DNA from: Adiantum capillus-veneris
Lineage: Eukaryota; Streptophyta; Polypodiopsida; Polypodiales; Pteridaceae
Direction: 5' to 3'
Assembly (NCBI GenBank): GCA_014529385.2
Contig: CM043946.1
Location: 17,558,077 to 17,622,076, forward strand
DNA length: 64,000 nt
Part shown: positions 56,531 through 64,000 of the stretch, piece after piece
Position numbering within the stretch: the first letter of the stretch is position 1
Layout: every line of letters starts with the position of its first letter
Translations under genes and position numbers: made by a program
The notes under the pieces: model-generated
Database searches by the model: none
The model's input: the letters and a program-made list of their open reading frames with translations, nothing else
Told to the model about the DNA's origin: nothing

Positions 56531-56741
56531 TGGCCCAGGAATAGAGGTTTTCCCCTTTCATTTCACTCCACACATTAGAATAAACATTGCAATTAGTAGA
56601 AAAATCCATTTTCAACAACGTATGGTGTTCATGTTTGGTGCCCAAAGAGTAGGAGAAATTTTGGCGTCACCAAACCCTGTCATCTTGCCTCTTATTGATT
56701 ATCATAGGTCATTTGATGTGAATATTTTCATTTTGTTGTAG
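56523..56741 (+). CDS. Small ORF, second copy of the repeated module
   Basis: 72 codons with MFGAQRVGEILASPNPVILP and ISRKIHFQQRMVF. It overlaps the first unit by eight bases, in another frame. A third relative lies on the minus strand at 27387-27605 in a different element. It stands 80 bp before gag. No known domain; Ogre-type elements also carry an extra ORF before gag, but I cannot say it is the same. Confidence 0.48.
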   Translation: MDNGPGIEVFPFHFTPHIRINIAISRKIHFQQRMVFMFGAQRVGEILASPNPVILPLIDYHRSFDVNIFILL

Positions 56742-56820
56742 AATAGATTTCAATTTAGAAAATATTACTATGTAAATCTTTTTTTTTTTAAAAACGTGTT
56801 GTCACTTTGAAACTAATTCA

Positions 56821-58449
56821 ATGGAGGCCCAACGCCAAATGTCCGGGTATCCTCTTTTCTTTGGAGAGCCTGGAGAGGATGCATAATTATTTTTAGCAAA
56901 TTTCAAGATGTCTTGTTGTACAAAGAGGATAGTAACTGATCAAGAACATGTAGAGATGTTTGAGGTGGTCCTTAGGAAAGATGCTAGCACTTGGTTTGAC
57001 TCTTTGCCTGAGGAAGTTAAAGGGAATTACACGAAAGTTGTGAATCATTTCAAGAGATACTTTTTTGATCCCCAAAATACTCAAAAGATATGGCAAGACA
57101 TTGTTTCTCACAAACAAAAAGACTTAGATGACTACTACTTGTACAAGCAAGAGTTTCTACGTCTTTGGGCTGTATGGGTGAGAAATGTTGCTAACCTTGG
57201 TGATGGTGCAGAGTTCCTAAAGAAGGAGAGGTTCATAGACGGACTCTTTCTTGACCTTAAGGTAAAAGTTGAGGCGGGTGCACCTGTCACCTTTGATGCA
57301 GCTGAAACTAGGACTGCTGAGAAATATAGGAAACTCAAGTGCTTAAGGGGAGAGGTTCCAATAGAAGGTCTTAGACCCAAAGGTAAATCACAAGCATCAA
57401 CATCTAGGGAGCTTCCTGAGGTAACGGCGGAAGTGATTGAGAAGTTAAATGAATCTTTAAGTAGCCTATCAATTCACCTTGCACAAATTGTAGGTCCCAA
57501 GGGACAAGCAAAGAAGTCAGAAGAGCGAGAGCCACCACGACTTAGGAGAGTCTTGCAATGTTGGAATTGCGGAGAGTCTGGACATGGGATGTATAATTTT
57601 CCTTGTCCCCGTGGGGAGCCAGGGAGACCTAAATTGAACTACCCAGTGATTAATGCAGGTGAAGGAACTAGTCAACAACCACGGCTACTACAAAGGCCAA
57701 ATGGAGCAAGACCACCTCCACGAGGAGTGGAAGGAGTTCCGCCTTTGCCAGACCCAAATGTGAATGTGGTAGAGGTGACAAATTCCAATGAGGTTGACCT
57801 GGAAGCAAATGGCATTAAGCGTGGCCGAGGAAAAGGTAAGGAGAAAGAAGGAGTTACGTCACAAAGTGACCATGGAGGAGAAAAGAAGGCAAAGGAGACC
57901 AAGGAAACCAAGAGGACGCGACGTCGTATTAACCTCCAAGACTTTCCTCTTGGACATGGTATGGCTCCATACAACTTGTTGGAAGACATGAGAGGTAAGG
58001 GTCCTGATATCTCATGGCCTCAATTTCTTGCATTATGTCCACAAGTTAGGAGGGATTTAACAAGGGCAGTTAGCACTAGGAGAAAGGTAAAAGAGAGTGT
58101 GCCTATTGTAAAAAATTCACAAGCTGAAATGAATGAGGACATTACACCTGTGCTAGATTGTTACATAAAAGGGAGATTGGTTAGGAAAGGTCTAGTGGAT
58201 GGGGGTGCACAAATTTGCATCATGACAGAGGGAGTCGTGCAAAGACTAGGCATGCACATCCATGAGACACCTGAAATCAGAGTCAAGATGGCAAACAATA
58301 GCAAGGCTAGGTGTGTAGGCATTTGCAAAAATGTCTTTGTAGAGGCCTTTGGCATTAAGAAGGCGGTGGATTTTTATGTTATGTCGACCAAGGGAAGTGG
58401 TTATCCATTTATCCTAGGAAGACCATGGCTAATGAAAATGCAAGCTTAG
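56821..58449 (+). pseudogene. gag: Tat element Gag and protease
   Basis: The ATG at 56821 opens MEAQRQMSGYPLFFGEPGED; a TAA follows at 56884-56886 in frame where Gln would fit. From 56908: Gag core (MFEVVLRKDASTWFDSLP, FKRYFFDPQNTQKIWQDI, ERFIDGLFLDLK), a knuckle CWNCGESGHGMYNFPC in which the canonical fourth Cys appears as Phe, a long basic region, and a retropepsin-like domain with GLVDGGAQICIMT and FILGRPWL. TAG at 58447 ends this stretch, but the same frame continues into pol. Confidence 0.88.
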
Positions 58450-59605
58450 CAGGATTGGGAGAGTGGAAAATTAATTTGCAGGAACGACAATCATAAGAAG
58501 GTTGTCTTTGACATGAAGGAGCAACGCCAAGAGGAGCTCCATGAAGAATCATGTCAAAGTGAGACGGAAGAAGATTAGACCGATAACACTTCAGAAGAAG
58601 AAAGTAGCGGCAGCATTACTGAAGAGGAGTCTTCCATCGAAGTCATGGGGGTAAGGTTTAAGCCAACCAACCAAGAGACCTCTTGTCAAGGTTTGGAGGA
58701 GGTAAGTTCCCAAGAGAACCAAAATGTGGAAGATGAAGGAATGTTAGAAGGTATGTTGTCTACAACACTTACAAAGGATGAAAGAGAGGAGTTCAAAGGT
58801 GTGTTAAGGAAACTTCCTAAGCTTTTTTCTAAAGACTACACCGACGTGCGTGGAGTAGATGATGTTCAACACAAGATTGAGCTAAAGCCAGAAGCCAAAC
58901 CTAAAGCTCAAAAGCTACGAAGGCTAGGAGTCATCAAGGAGCAGGCTCTACTCAAAGAGGTAAGAAAGCTTCTAGCAACAGGTTTCATTTATCCAGTGGA
59001 GAATTCAGAGTGGGTCTCTCCCGTTGTTGACTCCCAAGAAGAACGGCAAGTGGAGGGTGTGTGCGGATTATTGTCCGCTCAATGAGGCAACAAAAAGAGA
59101 TCACTTTCCCCTCCCATTTCAGGATGAGATACTGAATGAGGTAGCTAGTCATTAGAAGTACATTGTGTGTGATGGCTACTCAGGTTACTTTCAAATAGGG
59201 ATTGCATTAGAGGACCAATTGAAAACAACCTTCATCACTCCTTGGGGTTGTTATGCTTTTAGAGTCATGCCATTTGGCTTGACAAATGCTCCTGCAACTT
59301 TCCAATGCTTCATGAACATGGTGTTTCAAGCATTCTTTGGAAAGTCCATTAGGGTTTTTATTGATGATTTTTGTATTTATAGCTCAAAATCATTGCATCT
59401 ACAAAGGGTAGAAGAAGGTTTAAAGAAGCTCTACGACATGGGAGGTCAGCTCAACCCCGACAAGTGTCACATAGGTGAGGATGAAGTGATCTTTCTTGGT
59501 CACAAGGTTTCCTATAAAAGCATTGAGGTGGATCCTTCAAAGGCAAAGGCTCTTATTGAGCTCCCATCACCCAAGAATATCAAAGAGGTCATCTCATTCA
59601 TTTAA
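58450..59605 (+). pseudogene. pol: Tat element reverse transcriptase
   Basis: In frame with gag after two TAG stops (58447, 58577). The RT lead-in is at 58645-59050 (KLPKLFSKDYTDV, VQHKIEL, GFIYPVENSEWVSPVV). A one-base frameshift near 59030 leads into PKKNGKWRVCADYCPLNEA, then a TAG near 59155, then YIVCDGYSGYFQI, WGCYAFRVMPFGLTNAPATF and the catalytic FIDDFCIY (about 59357-59380), ending DPSKAKALIELPSPKN and a stop at 59603. All RT blocks are present and recognisable. Confidence 0.9.
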
Positions 59606-60546
59606 AAGGTGAAGTATATGTCACGCTTTATTCACTTAGCTTCAGAGTTGCTTCATCCTTTGCAAAAGTTGACACAACAAGTAGAATTTGCATGGTCTGA
59701 TGAGCTTGAAGAGTACTTTTGTAACATTAAAGTCATTTTATCAGAGCTACCAACACTCATGCCTCCTTATTGGGAGTACACATTCTTTGTTAGCTCTAGT
59801 GTTGGGAAGGAAACAATTGGTGCAGTTTTATTACAAAAGATCCCCACAGTACCAGGATGCGACCCATCTACTTTGCTAGTAGGGTCATGAATGCTTTGGA
59901 GAGAGGCTACACGGAGGCAGAACTCATGATGCTTTCTCTCATGTTTGTGGTGAGAAAGTTTAGATCCTACTTGCTACCAAAACCTTTTGTAATTCTCATT
60001 GCAAAAAATTTGTTTCCTTGGGTGTCATCTCAAATGAATCTTAGCACTAGGATCTCAAAGTGGACTATGGAATTGCAAGAGTTCCAATACTCTTTCAAGG
60101 TAGAAGATAGTGTGCGTGCACAATTGGCTGGGATCCTTACTTATAGGGTACATGAGAAGGAGATTAAGGTGCCTGAAGTAAAGACCCTACCATTGCCACC
60201 ACCTAAAAGTATTCCTAATGATTTTACCTTGTTCTTTGATGGAGCTTTTCGACGAGTCATAGGAAAAGCAGGGGGAGGACTAGTATTGCTCAACCCAAGT
60301 GGAGAGGTGGTCATGAAAGAGAAGTTCAATCTACCAAGTTCAACTAGCAACAATGAAGCAGAATATGACACACTACTTCATGGTTTGAAGATGTGTATTA
60401 GTCAGGGCATACAACGTCTCATGGTAAAGGGGGATGCACTTCTCATTGTGAAGCAAATCTTAGGCATTTGGGCATGCAAGAATGAAAGCCTTAAGACAAA
60501 GGTTCATGCCATTCATAGGTTGTTTAATCAGTTTGAAGAAGTGTAA
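59606..60546 (+). pseudogene. pol: Tat element RNase H and second archaeal-type RNase H
   Basis: The first RNase H remnant runs from KVKYMSRFIHLASELLHPLQ through KETIGAVLLQK and, after a frame change near 59850, MRPIYFASRVMNALERGYTE and VVRKFRSYLL. From about 60225 a second RNase H begins: LFFDGAFRRVIGKAGGG, NNEAEYDTLLHGLK, VKGDALLIVKQ, with D, E and D ligands visible, and after a TAA at 60544 the closing IPRKQNEDADLLAQQ. Two RNase H domains between RT and integrase identify the Tat lineage. Confidence 0.87.
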
Positions 60547-60624
60547 CTATATCATATTCCTAGGAAACAAAATGAAGATGCCGATTTACTTGCACAACAA
60601 GTAGTTACATGTGTTGAGAAAGAA

Positions 60625-61956
60625 TTGCAGGTCATCATGATGGCAGCAGTTATCAAGCAACCAAGATACCAGGGATTGGAGTCATTGGCTCCCATTATTG
60701 GCTATATTTTGGAGGGCGAGTTTCCACAAGACTTTACTAAAGCTCAGAAGAGGAGACTCATGAAGAAGGCAAGTTTCTATCTCTTCCTAGAAGGATCCCT
60801 CTATCAAAGAGGGAAGGATCAAGTGTGCAGAAGAGTACCAACTATCGAGGAAATCCCAGCCATTCTAAAAGGTTTGCATGAAGAGGCATGTGGTGGTCAT
60901 TTTGCCCAAGAATTAACTATGAAGAAGATTTTGCTTACGGGGTATGTTTGGCCAAGCTTGCATGTGGATGTTCAACATTGGTGTAAAAGTTGTCACAATT
61001 GTCAGCTAAATGGAAATAGAAGGTTGGTGCATGGCCCGAGGCAAATAGTGCTTGCAAATGGACCCTTTGAAAAATGGGGCATTGATGCTATGGGTCCTCT
61101 GCCTAGAACAAAGAATGGTAAACTCTACATTCTAGTGGTTTTAAACTACATGACTAGGTGGGTAGAGGCTCAAAGTGTGGCAAGGGTAAATGGGAAAATA
61201 GTGAGGAGGTTTGTCTACACTAATATTTGTTGTAGATTTGGAACACCTCTAGAGATTGTTTCGAATAATGGTCCGGGGTTCAAGAAGGGTTTACTCACAG
61301 AATTTTGTGAAGAGCTTCACATTCTACATCGTCATAGCACACCATACTACCCACGCTCAAATGGTTTGGTGGAGAAGGCTAATGGTGTCATTGCAGGAAT
61401 CATTAGAAAGATGGTGCAAAACAAGACAAAATTATGGGATGACTTCTTGGATGGTGCCTTGTGGGCATATCGAACCACATATAGGGAAGCCACGGAGTTC
61501 ACACCATTTCACTTGGCCTATGGTCAAGAGGCTTTGCAGCCTATCGAGCTCAACATTCCAACAATGGGGCTTCATGGAAAAGGTACACAAAATGATCAAG
61601 AGGTATGGATGGATCGACTTCTTATGTTAGTGGAGCTTGAGTGGAAAAGAGAACCAGCTTACGAGTGCTACAAGAGGAAAGCCACACAAGCAAAAGAAAA
61701 GCTCGACAAGAAACTGAAGGACAAAGGCATCAAGGAAGGAGAGCTTGTGCTAAGGTATGACAATCGACTCGATAATCGTTTTGATGTCAAATTTGAAACT
61801 AGATGGCAGGGGCCATACATAGTTAAGAAGGCTTTCAACTCAAGTTACTATCAGCTTACGGACTTGAATGGGAAAGAGAACTCTAGGAAGGTAAACGGGT
61901 ATCGCTTGAAGCCTTATTTGAGTCGCCTTCTACCAAAGGATCTACCAAAGATCTGA
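60625..61956 (+). pseudogene. pol: Tat element integrase
   Basis: In frame with the RNase H ORF. HHCC zinc domain: HEEACGGH ... CKSCHNC. Core residues: D in KWGIDAMGPLP (about residue 153), then N in VSNNGPGF (about 214) where D is required, then E in SNGLVEKANG (about 249). The C-terminal part has LAYGQEALQP, LDKKLKDKGIKEGELVLR and FETRWQGPYIVKK. No chromodomain follows, as expected for Tat. The frame is open for 443 codons, but the D-to-N change should block activity. The starting Met is internal to the polyprotein. Confidence 0.9.
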
Positions 61957-62114
61957 CAAAAGGGAGCTATCTCATGTAAGTATTGCTCCATGAAGCATGA
62001 GTGTAACTCCAGTCAAAATTCTGAGGGGCCAAACAATGAAGATCTCGTTCAAGGACTCTGAAGCACTCTCTTTGGAAAAGATTCTCTATGATGGTACATG
62101 AATATACCATCATC

Positions 62115-62129
62115 CGAGGGGAGGGCTAA
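62115..62129 (+). promoter_or_regulatory. Polypurine tract of the Tat element
   Basis: GAGGGGAGGGCTAA just before the 3' LTR start TGATAGCC at 62130. The 61957-62114 stretch before it is non-coding. Confidence 0.72.
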
Positions 62130-62981
62130 TGATAGCCGTTTTTCGGCTCTCCGTAATTGCCATAGTGAGTTACCCCACCCTACCAAAATCACCTAAACAC
62201 TGTGGCTATTCTTACCTTTTCATTGTACATAGGCGTGTGTGAGTTAGGGGGCTTTTCCCATATGTTCTTAAAACCCTCAGCTAGCTAGTCACTAACCTAG
62301 TTGAGCCAAAAATAAAAAATACAAAAAGTATATTATGGCCTCTTTGTGTGTAAATATTTCATTGTATATATGGCCTAAATATAGGGATTGAATTCTACTC
62401 TCTTAGTCACGTTTATTATATTATTTACTTGCATACCTTTTCCTCTTTCACCCAAAATAATACAAAAAGGGACCATATCACATGATTCAGATATATTTTG
62501 ATATCCTTAATTTCTCCTTTTTTTATAAAAATTTTTACTCATTATTCTAACACCATGTGCTCATTGAGCTAAAATTCATGAATAGTCCATACACTAGTCC
62601 CACCATGTATATATTGCTTTATTCACCAATAATCCTCCTCCATGCATGTGTAAAGGGAAACTTGGATGCTTTGTATTATGATATGACAAAGGAGGGGCTC
62701 ACTCTTGGATGCATTGTACAAATTCAACAAAGGAGGGGGCCACTAAAAGACTTTTGCACGCATAAAAAACAGGTTTTTTGGTGAGATTTTTGGCACCCAT
62801 CTCCACTCCAAATTTGGAGCGGTGGTCAAAAGAGAAAATATGGAACAAAAGCTAAATAATCACCTCAAACATTTTGGTGATTTTTGGAGCAACCATCAGT
62901 GAGCTATGATTTTTTTAGTGGACCCCAGTTTGCCCACTTTTCTCACAAGTAGCCCAATCTTCTCTCACCTCTTTCTACACT

Positions 62982-63014
<33 letters not shown>

Positions 63015-63555
63015 TACTCTCAATCCCTCACTCAAACCTGCACCTTCAATGGTTTCTCTCACCTTCTTCACCATAAACCTCCCCTCTTACTCCCATAGCT
63101 CTCATATGAGCTCTCCATGTACATACACCATCTCTATGCCTCTCTCTATTACTTCCAAAGTACAATTCCATCTTACCCCTTCTCTATATACATAAAATTC
63201 AGCATGTAAACCATGCTTAACCTCTGCAAATTAAGAGATCTCATCAACCGAATTTCCATTTTCATCACGATAATCAACCTTGGCGACGGGGGCGTAAAGA
63301 AGAGAAGACGAAGAAGAGGATCGATAGTCATTTTGAGAACCTACACAAGTAAGTCCAAAACTTCTTCAAGCTTCACCATCACAAGGATTTACTCACTTCA
63401 TTCAACCATTTTACTTCAACCATCCACCCCATTCTACCCATTGTAAATATATCATTCACTTTTTAGTGATTACTAACACTAACCACTAACATACTAACAC
63501 AAAATAGCATTGACCTAACCATAAAAGACACCTCACCTCAAGACATGTGCATAGT

Positions 63556-63619
<64 letters not shown>

Positions 63620-64000
63620 TCCTTAAAACTCTACTTTCATCTTATCTACCATCAATAATGCTCTCTTTTGAGCCCACATCCATGACTCAAGCAGACAAAG
63701 AAGGCCCGCAATGTTTTGATATTAAGAAAAAATCATAATCCTAATTTGTTAGCTTGAAAATTAGGATTTTCAATAGTCTTAATGAGGGGTCTCCAACCTA
63801 TAAATAGGCCCCTCTCCTTCTTGTAAAACAACCTCCAATATCTCACATAGCACCCCAACACTCTATGCGTGAGGAGAGACTTAGGTGTAGCAACCACTTT
63901 GTGAGCTTCACTCTTGTTGGTGTGAGAGAAACTTTCAAGCTACACATTGCACATGAGAGAGCGTGAGTTCAAAATCTCAAAACCACTATTGTATATGTTC
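62130..64000 (+). repeat. 3' LTR of the Tat element, cut by the window end
   Basis: TGATAGCCGTTTTTCGG onward, homologous to the 5' LTR. It lacks 190 bp found in the 5' copy (breakpoint at 62388), and its CT repeat (63559-63616) is about twice as long as that of the 5' copy. Contains a TATAAATA at 63799-63806. Confidence 0.92.

Larger units (their letters stand above)
53553..64000 (+). mobile_element. Tat-lineage Ty3/gypsy element, 3' end beyond the window
   Basis: The 5' LTR begins near 53553. Internal order is small ORFs, gag, protease, RT, RNase H, a second archaeal-type RNase H, integrase, polypurine tract, then the first 1.87 kb of 3' LTR (from 62130). Two RNase H domains between RT and integrase are the mark of the Tat lineage (Ogre, Retand and relatives). 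The gag-pol frame carries at least six stops and two frameshifts and the integrase has a changed catalytic residue, so it is inactive. No PBS could be assigned with confidence. Confidence 0.9.

Overview
This window is flowering-plant nuclear DNA made almost entirely of transposable elements. The plant origin is inferred from the families present: Ty1/copia and Ty3/gypsy LTR retrotransposons with initiator-Met or Asp tRNA primer-binding sites, a Tat-lineage element with a second RNase H, and a plant-type LINE. Long CT/GA and GT/CA microsatellites run throughout. I found no convincing host gene, tRNA, rRNA or CRISPR array. Genus cannot be told from this sequence.

Layout. 1-5566: minus-strand Ty3/gypsy element running off the left edge (RT, protease, gag, PBS) with a 2.16-kb 5' LTR that carries a 0.59-kb tandem duplication. 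About 5628-5762: scrap of another gypsy pol. 5763-10979: young minus-strand copia element with a truncated 3' LTR. 11629-18909: complete plus-strand copia element with 192-bp LTRs and CTCTA target-site duplication (TSD); its leader and gag are duplicated in tandem. 10980-11628 and 18915-21584: probable older LTR that received this insertion. 21585-24191: degenerate minus-strand gypsy gag, PBS and LTR.

24240-47750: a three-deep nest. A LINE pol remnant is split by a 21.9-kb LTR element (25181-47076, Asp-type PBS). That element's gag is split by a second, related LTR element (31423-40433, TSD AAGAG, LTRs nearly identical). Both encode Gag, CCHC-like knuckles, a retropepsin-like domain and a tail of W-I/V-P-K motifs, but no reverse transcriptase, RNase H or integrase is visible, so both look non-autonomous. 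The outer leader carries a set of 24-bp palindromes at about 125-bp spacing. One palindrome was split by a further 2-kb insertion.

47750-53550: microsatellite-rich DNA with a 90-bp-arm inverted repeat (50071-50267) and a solo LTR of the first gypsy family (51508-53087, TSD TGCGC). 53553-64000: a Tat-lineage Ty3/gypsy element on the plus strand (LTR, two repeated small ORFs, gag-protease-RT-RNase H-archaeal-type RNase H-integrase, start of the 3' LTR), inactivated by several stops and frameshifts.

The autonomous-type elements carry reverse transcription and integration genes, now mostly broken. The nested Gag-protease elements would have to borrow those enzymes. The least explained items are the palindrome array, the Gag-protease-WxPK elements, and a small repeated ORF module shared by two different elements.
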